From Thiocystis violacea (GTDB lineage Bacteria; Pseudomonadota; Gammaproteobacteria; Chromatiales; Chromatiaceae), in NCBI RefSeq assembly GCF_016583575.1, contig NZ_NRRG01000016.1:1-64000 (forward strand): a stretch of DNA of 64,000 nucleotides, read 5' to 3'. A program made the position numbers and the translations under genes. The notes below the pieces were generated by a model that had not been told where the DNA came from, searched no databases, and was given only the letters and a program-made list of their open reading frames with translations. Each line of letters begins with the position of its first letter. The stretch's first letter is position 1. Of the stretch, positions 1 through 9,824 are shown piece after piece.

Positions 1-64
1 GCACAGGAAGAGGTCCGTAACCATGGCCACCCGAAGAAACAGCGCTGAGGACACCGATTCCGCA

Positions 65-96
65 AACCGCATCAGCGGTTGTAACTGTTTGTTTTT
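65..96 (+). terminator. Possible rho-independent terminator at the window edge
   Basis: AACCGC (65-70) and GCGGTT (75-80) form a six-base stem with an ATCA loop, followed on the plus strand by a T-rich stretch to about position 96. It would end a plus-strand gene lying mostly outside the window; I recognise no such gene in the first 64 bases. The stem is short, so this is tentative. Confidence 0.35.
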
Positions 97-125
97 AAAA
101 ATCGAGAGACTTATCTTAGTGCCAT

Positions 126-1820
126 TCAGACCCGTTCCTGTTCGGTAATCTCGAATATCAAGCGATCCATGATCCCGTAGGTGTCGCGCAGCTTCCGGAG
201 AAAACCGAGAAACCCGTCGTCCTCGATATCGAGAATCGACAGATTGATGGCGAGGATCTCTTTCCGGTCACGGAACAAGGCCACTGACTTTTTTATCAAG
301 CGATGGGAAAGGTCTCCATAGCTTCCGGATTTCTTCGAAATTTCAAGGAACTCCAAGGGAGCATGGATGACTCCGGAACGATCGCGAATCCGCATCAGGG
401 CTTCATACTTATACACGGACCCATTTCCGACATCCTTGATCGGCTGAAAAAACGGGACGACAAGATCCTCCTCGATCGCGTGCCTGATGACCTTCGCCAC
501 TCTCAGATTACACTCGTACTCCTTGAGAATGGGCAGATCCCGACGGTAGATCGCCACTTTCGCCTTTTTCTCCTTGGCGTATTTCAGGGCGGTGGTCGCC
601 GCCATCATCGGCATCGGCTCGCGGCTGTCCGATAGGCCCGAACTGATCGCGACGCTGATGGGTTCATTCTTGACGGTCAGCTCTTTTCGGCCATAGTCTT
701 CCACGAACTCCCTGATTCTCTTTTCGAATGCGGCCTGTTCCTCGCCCGCGCCATCCAGCACGGCGAATTCATCCGCGTTCAATCTGTAGAGCGCGTAGCC
801 ATCCCTCGTGAAAAACGCGACCAACGACACCGAGGTGGCTTTCAACAGTTCGTCACCCGCCTCGATACCCAGGAGATTATTGATTTCCTTGAACCGATCG
901 ATATCCAGGATCGCCAGGTTGAATTTATCCCGGCGCTGGATGTCGCCAATCAGTCGCTGCCGCGACAGCAGGGACGTCAGGTCGTCGTAGTTGGCTCTCT
1001 TGTTGAGCTGATGGATCAGGGTCGCGATGTGCTCGTAGAAATATCGGCAGAGCCGCCCCAGCTCGTCCTCTCCATGGCATCCATCGCCCAATTGAAGAAG
1101 CGCCTGCTCGTTTTGATTGACACGCCGCATGTCGAGCATCAAGGCGTAAATCGGCCTGATAATGCTGCGATTGATCCGAGTCACGATCAGGTTGAGCAGA
1201 ATCAATGTGGCGATAACGTAGATGACGATCTGAATCAGGATATTCCGGTGGCTGACGGCCGTCATATCCTCGTGGAGGCGCTCCCTGGCGACCTCTAGCT
1301 GAAGTCGCGTTTCATTGGCGATCTCCTCGAATCGAGCGAGTGTATATTCTACGTCGAGTCGACCGATCCTTTCGCCCGCGTGCATGATGCCCACCGACGT
1401 AGCCACGCAGCCTCGCGCGCCTTCCTTTCTGATTTCGGTGATCGGTGCGTTGCTTATCGCATCGATGATCACGATGGAGCAGATCGCGTCGTGCTGGATG
1501 AATTTCCGGCTCTTGTCGTTCAGTGATTCATCGTTCAGATTATAGAGTTCGGTCGATATCGTCAGCGCCATCATATCGATGTAGAACGCGATATCGCTCC
1601 GCAGACGCTCCAGCAGATTCCGGTTTTCTTCCTCGCTGTATTCCTGGAGCCTGTTGATGCTGCTTTCCTGGACCTCGGATTCCAACGTCAGCGACGAATA
1701 CAACTGGAAGGCCAGCAGCACGCACATCAGCACAAGGATCATGGAAGAGGTAACAACGATGAGCTTGTACTTGATGGAATCCTTGTCAAACACGAGATGA
1801 ACGCTCCATGAGGTCGCCAT
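126..1820 (-). CDS. Membrane GGDEF/EAL protein, degenerate GGDEF and truncated EAL
   Basis: This 564-residue protein resembles cyclic-di-GMP turnover enzymes. A membrane segment lies at about 18-41, a periplasmic sensor region at 42-190, a second membrane segment at about 193-214 and a HAMP-like linker at 215-275. The GGDEF domain (about 276-425) reads NADEF at 348-352 instead of GGDEF, so cyclase activity is doubtful. The EAL domain starts normally (EAL at 473-475) and reaches FEITE (556-560), but a TGA follows four codons later. The second half, with the DDFGSG, KIDG and QGY regions, is missing, so phosphodiesterase activity is unlikely. The chosen ATG at 1820 precedes the first membrane segment; no strong ribosome site is visible. 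G+C is clearly lower than in its neighbours, which suggests foreign origin or decay. It may be a pseudogene or a non-enzymatic sensor. Confidence 0.8.
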   Translation of the reverse strand: MATSWSVHLVFDKDSIKYKLIVVTSSMILVLMCVLLAFQLYSSLTLESEVQESSINRLQEYSEEENRNLLERLRSDIAFYIDMMALTISTELYNLNDESLNDKSRKFIQHDAICSIVIIDAISNAPITEIRKEGARGCVATSVGIMHAGERIGRLDVEYTLARFEEIANETRLQLEVARERLHEDMTAVSHRNILIQIVIYVIATLILLNLIVTRINRSIIRPIYALMLDMRRVNQNEQALLQLGDGCHGEDELGRLCRYFYEHIATLIHQLNKRANYDDLTSLLSRQRLIGDIQRRDKFNLAILDIDRFKEINNLLGIEAGDELLKATSVSLVAFFTRDGYALYRLNADEFAVLDGAGEEQAAFEKRIREFVEDYGRKELTVKNEPISVAISSGLSDSREPMPMMAATTALKYAKEKKAKVAIYRRDLPILKEYECNLRVAKVIRHAIEEDLVVPFFQPIKDVGNGSVYKYEALMRIRDRSGVIHAPLEFLEISKKSGSYGDLSHRLIKKSVALFRDRKEILAINLSILDIEDDGFLGFLRKLRDTYGIMDRLIFEITEQERV

Positions 1821-2027
1821 GGCCTGGACGCGATGGGCACACTGGAGTGTAGCCTTTTCCGATGCCCTTACCATACTCGGACGAGGCATGGTTTCGCCGG
1901 GTACGGCCCTCCCGCCACTCGGCCTTGGGATCCCGACAGTCGAGCCACCGATGAAGGACAGGGCCACGCGCGGCGCGCCCGGTCTACAATTCGGGATCGA
2001 TCGAACCCAGCCGCCGAGGCGCCCCCC

Positions 2028-5000
2028 TTGAACGACTCCATCCGCCTGCGCGGCGTCCGTCAGAACAACCTCAAGAACCTGGACCTGGATCTGCCGCTCG
2101 GCGAGTTGATCGTCATCACCGGGGTTTCGGGATCGGGGAAGTCCTCGCTGGCCTTCGACACCCTCCATGCCGAGGGTCAGCGGCGCTATGTCGAGACCTT
2201 CTCGCCCTACGCGCGCCAGTTCCTGGACCGCCTGGACCGCCCGGCGGCGGATCGGATCGAGGGCATCCCACCCTCGATCGCCATCGATCAGGCCAATCCG
2301 GTGCGCACCTCGCGCTCCACGGTCGGGACCATGACGGAGCTGAACGATCATCTCAAGCTCCTCTTCGCGCGAGCGGCGCGGCTCTTCTGCCAGGGCTGCG
2401 GACGCCCGGTCCGGCGCGATAGCCCGGAAACCATCTGGGAACATCTGGCGGCTGGCGACGCCTCGCCCCGCGTGCTCATCGCCTTCTCGGTCGCGGTCCC
2501 GGAGTCGCTCGGGCTGGAGGCCGTCAGGAAGCTGCTCGCTCAGCAGGGCTATATCCGTCTCCTGAGCGAGACGGCGGATCGGATCGAGGTCATCCAGGAC
2601 CGCCTGCGACTCACGCCGGAGAACCGCGGCCGCGCCATCGAGGCGCTTGAAACCGCGCTTGCGAAGGGGCATGGCCGCGTCCTGGTCTATCCGCTGGACG
2701 CCGATCACCAGACCGGCGAGCCCTGGCGCTTCTCCAGCGATCGGCACTGTCCGGACTGCGACATCACTTACCGGGATCCGGCTCCAAACCTCTTTTCCTT
2801 CAACTCGCCACAGGGCGCGTGCGAGACCTGTCACGGATTCGGACGCACCATCGGCATCGACTGGGGTCTGGTGGTCCCGGATCCCTCCAAATCGCTGATC
2901 GAAGGGGCCATCAAGCCGATCCAGTCGGACAGCTACTCGGAGATCCAGGAGGAGCTGATGGGGTTCGCCCACCGCCAGGGGATCCCGACCGATGTCCCCT
3001 GGCAGGCGCTCACCGAGGCCGACCGTCAGTGGGTGATCGAAGGGGACGGCGAGTGGGACGCCGGCGTCTGGTACGGTCTGCGTCGTTTCTTCGCCTGGCT
3101 GGAGGGACGCAGCTACAGGATGCATGTCCGGGTACTGCTCTCGCGCTACCGCAGCTATGACCTTTGTCCGACCTGCGATGGGGCGCGACTCAAGGACGAG
3201 GGGCTGGACTGGCGGATCGGTGACCAGGCGCTCGCGGAGCGGACGCTGGCGGCTGGCCGGCGCTTCCGCCACGCGCGCAGCCGGATGTCCGAGGCGGCCC
3301 GGGAGCGGCTGCCCGGACTCAATCTCCACGACCTGCTCCGTCTGCCGATCGCGCGCGCTCGGGATTTCTTCCGGGATCTCCGGCTGGACGGGCCGATGGA
3401 CCAGGCCATGGACCTGTTGCTGGCCGAGATCCGCGCCCGGCTCGGCTATCTGTGCGAGGTCGGACTCGGCTACCTGACCCTGGACCGCCAGTCGCGCACA
3501 CTCTCGGGCGGCGAGGTCCAGCGCATCAATCTCACCACGGCGCTCGGCACATCCCTGGTCAACAGCCTCTTCGTGCTGGACGAACCCAGCATCGGGCTGC
3601 ATCCGCGCGACATGGACCGGGTGGTGCGGGTTCTGCATCGGCTGCGCGATCAGGGCAACTCGCTGGTGGTGGTCGAGCATGACCCTCAGGTGATGCTGGC
3701 GGCCGACCGCATCCTCGACATCGGTCCAGGACCGGGCGAGCACGGCGGGCGGATCGTCTTTCAGGGTACGCCGACGGCGCTGCTGAACGCCCCTGGCTCC
3801 CTCACCGGCGACTATCTCTCCGGGCGTCTCCAGGTCGCGCCGCCGCGGCGCGCCGCGCCAGCGAGCGAACCGGCGCGCCGGATCCTGATCCGAGACGCCA
3901 GCGCCCATAACCTCAAGCACCTGGATGTCGCGATCCCGCTCGACCGGCTAGTGGTGGTCACGGGCGTCTCCGGCTCGGGCAAGTCGACCCTGGTGGGCGA
4001 GGTGCTCCACAAGGCGCTCTGCCAGCTCAAGGGTCACCCGGAGGATCCACCCGGCGCGCATGCGTCGATCGAGGGGCACGAGCGGATCGCCGACGTGCTG
4101 TTGGTCGATCAGTCCAGCATCGGCCGCGGTTCGCGCTCCAATCCAGCCAGTTACGTCGGCGCCTTCGATGTCATCCGCAAGCGCTTCGCCCAGTCTCCGC
4201 TGGCCCGGGAGCGCGGTTACACCGCCGGAACCTTCAGCTTCAACAGCGGCAACGGGCGCTGCCCAGGCTGCGGCGGCAACGGCTTCGAGCACCTGGAGAT
4301 GCAGTTCCTCGCCGATGTCTATCTGCGCTGCCCGGACTGCGACGGCCGACGCTATCGGGCCAGTACGCTGGAGGCGCGGATCAGCGACCCGAGCGGCGCG
4401 CGGGCCTGCTCCATCGCCGATGTCCTGGAGATGACCGTGACCGAGGCGCTGGACTTCTTCGCCGGCGACAAGGATACGAACCGCGCGCTGGAGCCGCTGC
4501 GGGCGGTCGGGCTCGGCTATCTGCGGCTCGGCCAGCCCGTGCCGACCCTCTCCGGCGGAGAGGCCCAGCGGCTCAAGCTGGCCGCTCATCTGGCCAAATC
4601 CGCGCGGCGCAAGGCGCGTGACGGCGGCCTGCTGTTCCTGCTCGACGAGCCGACCCGAGGGCTGCACTTCGCCGACATTGCCGTGCTCCTGAGCGTGCTG
4701 CGACACCTGATCGATCAGGGGCACTCGCTGCTGGTCATCGAACACAACCTGGATGTGATCGCGGCGGCCGACTGGCTGATCGACCTGGGGCCGGAGGGCG
4801 GCGACGGGGGCGGCGAGCTGATCTGTCAGGGCGCGCCGGACGCGGTGGCCGAACACCCCGCCAGTCATACCGGACAGGCGCTGCGCCGCTATCGGGAGGC
4901 GCGGGCCGCCGCCCGGCGCGCCGCCGAGGGCGGCGGCCCCATCGCGGCGGTCGCCGATGGGGCCGCCGCTTATGCTCCCTCGACCAGGAGCGAGCCCGCG

Positions 5001-7604
5001 CGCGGCGGCTCCATCGAGATCCGTCACGCCCGCGAGCACAATCTCAAGAACCTGACCCTTTCCATCCCGCGCGAGCGTCTCACCGTCATCACCGGCGTAT
5101 CCGGCAGCGGTAAGAGCACGCTGGCCTTCGACATTCTCTTCGCCGAGGGCCAGCGGCGTTATCTGGAATCGCTCAACGCCTATGCGCGCCAGTTCGTCCA
5201 GCCCGCCGCGCGCGCCGACGTGGACGCCATCCTCGGCATCCCGCCCACGGTCGCCATCGAACAGCGCACCAGCCGGGGCGGGGCCAAGAGCACGATCGGC
5301 ACCCTGACCGAGATCCATCACTCACTGCGTCTGCTCTACGTCAAGCTCGGCATCCAGTATTGCCCGGCCTGCGCCATCCCCATCCAGCCCATGACCCGCG
5401 ACGCCATCCTGGAGCGCATCCAGCGCGACCACGCCGGCACGCGGGTGGTGCTCATGGCCCCCATGGTGGTCGCCCGCAAGGGTCTCTACCGGGAACTGGC
5501 GGACTGGGCCGCCGGAAAGGGCTGGCCGCTGTTGCGGGTCGATGGCGTACCGGTCGAGACCGCGCGCTGGCCGACGCTCGACCGCTTCCGCGAGCACTCC
5601 ATCGACCTGCCGCTGGACGAGATCCTGGTCGACCCCGCCGATGAGAGCGCGTTGCGCGAGCGGCTCGTCCAAGCCCTGGACCTCGGCAAGGGACAGGTGC
5701 GGCTGGTTCGGATTCAAGACGGAGCCTGGGGCGCGGAGACCCCCTACTCCACCGAGCGCGCCTGTCACGCCTGCGGTCGAGCCTTCCCCGATCTCGATCC
5801 CCGGCTCTTCAGCTACAACTCCAGGCACGGCTGGTGCCCGGACTGCTTCGGCACGGGACGCGCGCTGGCCGGATTCGACGCCGAGCAGACCGGCGAGGAA
5901 GGTCAATGGCTGGAGACGGGGACCAACCGCGCCGGCCCCTGCCCGACCTGCCGGGGCGCGCGGCTCAAGCCGGAGGCGCTGGCGGTACGCTTTCGCGACA
6001 GTTCGATCGCGGATCTTTCGGCCCTGAGGGTCGATCAGGCCGCCGAGTTCATCGCGGGGCTCCAACTCGATGCCCGCGAGTCCGCGATCGCACGGGATCC
6101 GCTGGCCGAGGCGAGCGAACGGCTGCGTTTTCTCTCCGAGGTCGGACTCGGTTACCTGACGCTCGATCGGGGCGCACCGACCCTCTCCGGCGGCGAGGCC
6201 CAGCGCATCCGGCTCGCCGCCCAGCTCGGCTCCAACCTGCGCGGCGTCTGCTACATCCTCGACGAGCCGACCATCGGGCTGCATCCGCGCGACAACCGGC
6301 GCTTGCTCGACACCCTGAGCCGGCTCGAAGGCCAGGGCAACACGGTGGTCGTGGTCGAGCACGACGAGGAAACCATCCGCCGCGCCGGGCATGTCATCGA
6401 TCTGGGACCGGGGGCCGGCGCGCTCGGCGGCGAGATCATCGCCCAGGGGACGGCGGAAGAGCTGATCGCCAACCCGGCCTCCATCACCGGCCGCTTTCTC
6501 GGCCGGGCGCGCGCGCGCTCGCGTGCGCCGCGCCCCATGGACGGACAGGTCCAGTGGCTCGGCGTCCAGCGCGCCACACTCAACAATCTGCGGGATCTGG
6601 ATGTCCGACTGCCGCTCGGTCGGCTGGTGTGCGTCACCGGCGTCTCCGGTTCCGGGAAGTCGACCCTGGTGCGCGAGGTGCTGGCCGAGAGTCTGAGCCA
6701 TCTGTTGAGCGGGAATCGTCCCAATCAGGACCGGGTGCGCGCATCGGATCTGGTCGGCTGTCGGGGACTCAGCGGCTGGCGCTCGCTCAGCCGGATTCTG
6801 GAGGTGGATCAGACCCCGATCGGCAAGACGCCGCGCTCCTGCCCAGCGACCTATGTCGGCTTCTGGGACGGCATCCGCAAGCTCTTCGCCGCCGCCCAGG
6901 AGGCCCGCATCCTCGGCTGGACCCCGGCGCGCTTCTCCTTCAACACCGCCGAGGGACGCTGCCCGGCCTGCGAGGGCCAGGGCCTCCAGAAGCTGGAGAT
7001 GAACTTTCTGCCGGACGTGCGCATGACCTGCGAGGTCTGCGGCGGCGCGCGCTTCGATCGCGAGACCCGCGAGGTCCGCTTCAAGGGGCTCGACATCGGG
7101 CAGGTGCTGGCGCTCGGGGTCGACGCGGCGGTCGAGGTCTTCGGCGCGCATCCCGCCATCCGCCATCCCCTGACCCTCCTGCAGGAGGTCGGGCTCGGCT
7201 ATCTGACCCTGGGTCAACCCAGTCCGACCCTGTCGGGCGGCGAGGCCCAGCGCATCAAGCTGGTCACCGAGCTGGCCAAGGCGCGACCCGGCGTGGACGG
7301 TCCCACCAGCCGCCCGACGCTCTACGTACTCGACGAGCCGACCGTCGGGCTGCACATGGCGGACGTGGAGCGTCTGATCGGCGTGCTGCACCGACTGGTC
7401 GACGCCGGGCATTCGCTGCTGGTCATCGAGCACAACCTGGATCTGATCGCCGAGGCGGATTGGGTGCTGGACATGGGACCGGAGGGCGGCGAGGCGGGAG
7501 GGCGAATCGTCGCCGAGGGTCCGCCCGAGCGGATCGCGGAAGCGGGCGAACTTCCGACGGCGCAAGCCTTGCGGGAGCACGCGAGGCGTTATAGTGATCG
7601 CTGA
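2028..7604 (+). CDS. uvrA: Tandem-fused double-length UvrA-family ABC ATPase
   Basis: UvrA is the damage-recognition ATPase of nucleotide excision repair and normally acts as a dimer of about 940-residue protomers. This 1858-residue protein holds two UvrA units in one chain. Four Walker A motifs (GVSGSGKS, near residues 32, 645, 1023 and 1537) and four LSGGE ABC signatures are present, with zinc modules of the CxxC...CxxC type in each unit (for example CPDC/CETC and CPGC/CPDC). Unit 1 is roughly residues 1-985 and unit 2 about 995-1858. Both keep a UvrB-binding-like region, but the insertion domain before the CPTC motif is present only in unit 1; unit 2 has a short linker there. The TTG at 2028 is chosen because homology starts at its second codon (NDSIRLRGVR). 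Long fused UvrA proteins are known in other proteobacteria. Whether this one works with UvrB or has a separate role cannot be told from sequence. Confidence 0.9.
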   Translation: MNDSIRLRGVRQNNLKNLDLDLPLGELIVITGVSGSGKSSLAFDTLHAEGQRRYVETFSPYARQFLDRLDRPAADRIEGIPPSIAIDQANPVRTSRSTVGTMTELNDHLKLLFARAARLFCQGCGRPVRRDSPETIWEHLAAGDASPRVLIAFSVAVPESLGLEAVRKLLAQQGYIRLLSETADRIEVIQDRLRLTPENRGRAIEALETALAKGHGRVLVYPLDADHQTGEPWRFSSDRHCPDCDITYRDPAPNLFSFNSPQGACETCHGFGRTIGIDWGLVVPDPSKSLIEGAIKPIQSDSYSEIQEELMGFAHRQGIPTDVPWQALTEADRQWVIEGDGEWDAGVWYGLRRFFAWLEGRSYRMHVRVLLSRYRSYDLCPTCDGARLKDEGLDWRIGDQALAERTLAAGRRFRHARSRMSEAARERLPGLNLHDLLRLPIARARDFFRDLRLDGPMDQAMDLLLAEIRARLGYLCEVGLGYLTLDRQSRTLSGGEVQRINLTTALGTSLVNSLFVLDEPSIGLHPRDMDRVVRVLHRLRDQGNSLVVVEHDPQVMLAADRILDIGPGPGEHGGRIVFQGTPTALLNAPGSLTGDYLSGRLQVAPPRRAAPASEPARRILIRDASAHNLKHLDVAIPLDRLVVVTGVSGSGKSTLVGEVLHKALCQLKGHPEDPPGAHASIEGHERIADVLLVDQSSIGRGSRSNPASYVGAFDVIRKRFAQSPLARERGYTAGTFSFNSGNGRCPGCGGNGFEHLEMQFLADVYLRCPDCDGRRYRASTLEARISDPSGARACSIADVLEMTVTEALDFFAGDKDTNRALEPLRAVGLGYLRLGQPVPTLSGGEAQRLKLAAHLAKSARRKARDGGLLFLLDEPTRGLHFADIAVLLSVLRHLIDQGHSLLVIEHNLDVIAAADWLIDLGPEGGDGGGELICQGAPDAVAEHPASHTGQALRRYREARAAARRAAEGGGPIAAVADGAAAYAPSTRSEPARGGSIEIRHAREHNLKNLTLSIPRERLTVITGVSGSGKSTLAFDILFAEGQRRYLESLNAYARQFVQPAARADVDAILGIPPTVAIEQRTSRGGAKSTIGTLTEIHHSLRLLYVKLGIQYCPACAIPIQPMTRDAILERIQRDHAGTRVVLMAPMVVARKGLYRELADWAAGKGWPLLRVDGVPVETARWPTLDRFREHSIDLPLDEILVDPADESALRERLVQALDLGKGQVRLVRIQDGAWGAETPYSTERACHACGRAFPDLDPRLFSYNSRHGWCPDCFGTGRALAGFDAEQTGEEGQWLETGTNRAGPCPTCRGARLKPEALAVRFRDSSIADLSALRVDQAAEFIAGLQLDARESAIARDPLAEASERLRFLSEVGLGYLTLDRGAPTLSGGEAQRIRLAAQLGSNLRGVCYILDEPTIGLHPRDNRRLLDTLSRLEGQGNTVVVVEHDEETIRRAGHVIDLGPGAGALGGEIIAQGTAEELIANPASITGRFLGRARARSRAPRPMDGQVQWLGVQRATLNNLRDLDVRLPLGRLVCVTGVSGSGKSTLVREVLAESLSHLLSGNRPNQDRVRASDLVGCRGLSGWRSLSRILEVDQTPIGKTPRSCPATYVGFWDGIRKLFAAAQEARILGWTPARFSFNTAEGRCPACEGQGLQKLEMNFLPDVRMTCEVCGGARFDRETREVRFKGLDIGQVLALGVDAAVEVFGAHPAIRHPLTLLQEVGLGYLTLGQPSPTLSGGEAQRIKLVTELAKARPGVDGPTSRPTLYVLDEPTVGLHMADVERLIGVLHRLVDAGHSLLVIEHNLDLIAEADWVLDMGPEGGEAGGRIVAEGPPERIAEAGELPTAQALREHARRYSDR

Positions 7605-7659
7605 CCCCGATCGCTGGAATCAACCTATCAGGAATCCATTGGAGCCAGGAACCAGGACC

Positions 7660-9189
7660 ATGAACGGATCCATATCGAAGTCCGGCCCGTCGGCGACGAG
7701 GAAGGAGAGAACCCTTCGCCAGGATCGCCTCCTCTTCGGCATCCTGCTGGCGCACCTGCCCATGACCATGTTCCTGGTTCCGATGGGCTATGACACCGGC
7801 ACCTTCGCCCTCTATTCCTCGGCCCTGGTCGGCGTCTTCTCGGTGATCGCCTTCGCCCTGCTCCGGGGCACGGCGGCCTTTGGAGTCGTATCGGCCATCC
7901 TGCTGATGACGCTGTCGGCCATCATGATCCAGTCGCAGCTCGGACGCATCGAGATGCACTTTCACATCCTGGTCGCGCTCGCCGTCCTGCTGATTTACAG
8001 ACACTGGCTGCCGATCGTCGTGGCGGCCTCGCTCATCAGCCTGCATCATCTCGCGTTCACCGCGCTGCAATTGAACGCGGTCGGATTCGGCGACCTGCCG
8101 ATCATGCTCTTCAATTACGGGTGCGACTGGGAGATCACCGTTCTGCACCTCGTCTTCATCCTGGTCGAGACCCTCGCGCTCGTCCACCAGGCCATCGCGA
8201 TGCGGCGGGACGGGCGCCTGGCCGAGTCGCTGTTCGAGGCCCTCGTCGCCATCGACCGGAACCATGACCTGACCCTACGTATTCCGGACAGGGGCGAGGT
8301 CGCGGGCATCACCGCCTTCAACGGCCTGATCCAGAAATTCGCGGCGCTGACCAGGGAGGTTTCCAAGGCCGCGACACGGATCAAATCAGTCTCCTATCAA
8401 ATCGACGATATCGCCCTGTCGGCCGAATCCGAGATCTCCGCGCGGCAGACCCGGATCGAGCAGGCGATGACGGTGATCACCGAGATGTCGCAAACCATCG
8501 ACCGGGTAGCCGAGAGCACCCAGTCGGCGGCCACGATCGCGGCCTCGACGAGCGAGAGGGCGCTGGACGGACATGAGCGCTTCAACCAGGCCGTGCGCTC
8601 GACCGCCGTCCTGCAGAAGGTCATGGTCGAGGCCGCGGCGTCGATGCACCGACTGAAGACCGATGCCGTCACCATGGGTTCGGTGCCAGGGACCATTCGC
8701 GACCTCTCGGAGCGGATCGATCGGCTCGCTCTTGAGGCCAGCAGGGAGGTGGAGCGCGCCGGCGAGCCTGGACGCGGTTTCGCGGTCGTCGCCGAGGAGA
8801 TCGGGAGGCTGGCGGAGCGGACCCAGGCGTCGAGCCTGGAGATCCAGGAGACGATCGAGAAGATCCAGGGAAATATCGAAAGCTTGCTCGCCAGGATGGA
8901 CGATGGACAGCGCCGGACCACCGAGACCTCCAGCGCCATCCTCCAGGCCGGACTCGCCCTCAACGAGATCCTGGAATCGGTATCCAGCATCAGCGACATG
9001 AGCGCCGAGGTCGCCCAGACCGTCCAAACCCAGCGCCAGGTCGCCGAGGACATCGGGGGCCATATCAACGCACCCGCGACACACGACGCCAATGTGATCG
9101 GGAAGGCCCGGGCGAATCGCGACTCGGCCGCCACGCTCATGAGCCTGTCCGAGTCCTTGAATCAGCTCGTCTCGGGGTATCGCGGCTGA
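7660..9189 (+). CDS. Methyl-accepting chemotaxis-like membrane protein with divergent tip
   Basis: A 509-residue protein with about six hydrophobic segments between residues 24 and 180, then a long coiled-coil cytoplasmic region of the chemoreceptor signalling type. The membrane part contains FHILVALAVLLIYRHWLP followed by a segment ending LHHLAF; the paired histidines could bind a ligand or cofactor, which is speculation. The signalling tip keeps RAGEPGRGFAVVAEEI but upstream reads RLALEASREVERAG where receptors normally have NLLALNAAIEAARAG, so residues that contact CheA and CheW are changed. There is no periplasmic domain, so sensing would be within or near the membrane. ATG 7660 has an AGGA just upstream (7653-7656) and starts 55 bases after the uvrA stop. 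No che gene is nearby. Confidence 0.8.
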   Translation: MNGSISKSGPSATRKERTLRQDRLLFGILLAHLPMTMFLVPMGYDTGTFALYSSALVGVFSVIAFALLRGTAAFGVVSAILLMTLSAIMIQSQLGRIEMHFHILVALAVLLIYRHWLPIVVAASLISLHHLAFTALQLNAVGFGDLPIMLFNYGCDWEITVLHLVFILVETLALVHQAIAMRRDGRLAESLFEALVAIDRNHDLTLRIPDRGEVAGITAFNGLIQKFAALTREVSKAATRIKSVSYQIDDIALSAESEISARQTRIEQAMTVITEMSQTIDRVAESTQSAATIAASTSERALDGHERFNQAVRSTAVLQKVMVEAAASMHRLKTDAVTMGSVPGTIRDLSERIDRLALEASREVERAGEPGRGFAVVAEEIGRLAERTQASSLEIQETIEKIQGNIESLLARMDDGQRRTTETSSAILQAGLALNEILESVSSISDMSAEVAQTVQTQRQVAEDIGGHINAPATHDANVIGKARANRDSAATLMSLSESLNQLVSGYRG

Positions 9190-9289
9190 ACCGGAAGGCG
9201 GCTGACCAAAAAGCGCCGTTGCGATTCCGGGCGGCGGATCTGGCAAAATTCGCGATTCGACCTTCCCGACTCCGGATGAGCCCATCGCG

Positions 9290-9772
9290 ATGAAAACCGC
9301 CAAGGAACCCGTCACCCAGGCCGTGCGCGTACTGCGCGCGGCTGGAATCCCGTTCGAGGGACATGCCTACACCTATGTCGAGGGCGGCGGCACCGCGCAA
9401 GTCGCCCGTGAGTTGGGGGTGGACGAGCATTTGGTGATCAAGACGCTCGTCATGGAGGACGAGTCGGGGAATCCGATGATCGTGCTAATGCACGGCGATC
9501 GACAGGTCTCGACCCAGGCGTTGGCGCGTGCCATCGGCGTCAAGCGTGTGGCGCCCTGCGACCCCAGGGTGGCCGACAGACATTCGGGTTATCAGGTGGG
9601 CGGCACCTCGCCCTTCGCTAACCGACGCGCCATGCCGGTCTATTGCGAGCCGGGCATCGCCGAGTTGCCGCGCCTCTACATCAATGGCGGCAAGCGCGGC
9701 TACATCCTCTCGCTCGCGACCCTCGATGCCCTGCGGTTGCTGAAACCGACGCTGGTCGGCATGGCGACTTGA
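9290..9772 (+). CDS. ybaK: Cys-tRNA(Pro)/Cys-tRNA(Cys) deacylase, YbaK/EbsC family
   Basis: A 160-residue trans-editing hydrolase that removes cysteine mischarged on tRNA(Pro). Length and sequence match YbaK: the N-terminal region ends TYVEGGGTAQVARELGV, the core has VIKTLVMED and the KRVAPCDP segment, and the GGTSPFANRR motif with the glycine pair of the active-site loop is intact. The protein ends in the usual LLKPTLVGMAT-type tail. It follows the chemoreceptor gene by 100 bases on the same strand and converges with the COG4255 gene. A weak GGATGAGC lies upstream of the ATG. Confidence 0.93.
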   Translation: MKTAKEPVTQAVRVLRAAGIPFEGHAYTYVEGGGTAQVARELGVDEHLVIKTLVMEDESGNPMIVLMHGDRQVSTQALARAIGVKRVAPCDPRVADRHSGYQVGGTSPFANRRAMPVYCEPGIAELPRLYINGGKRGYILSLATLDALRLLKPTLVGMAT

Positions 9773-9824
9773 GGGGCGCCGGGCGAAACCGGTCACGAGA
9801 AGCCGATGCCGGAGGCCGGACCGG

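Noticed and set aside
1821-3920. A continuous minus-strand reading frame that would extend the GGDEF/EAL protein by about 700 residues
   Set aside because: It is antisense to the clearly conserved start of uvrA and has no homology; membrane topology and base composition place the real start at 1820.
5322-7580. Long minus-strand open frame opposite uvrA
   Set aside because: High-G+C codon bias makes long antisense frames; the translated sequence is low-complexity and lacks any domain.
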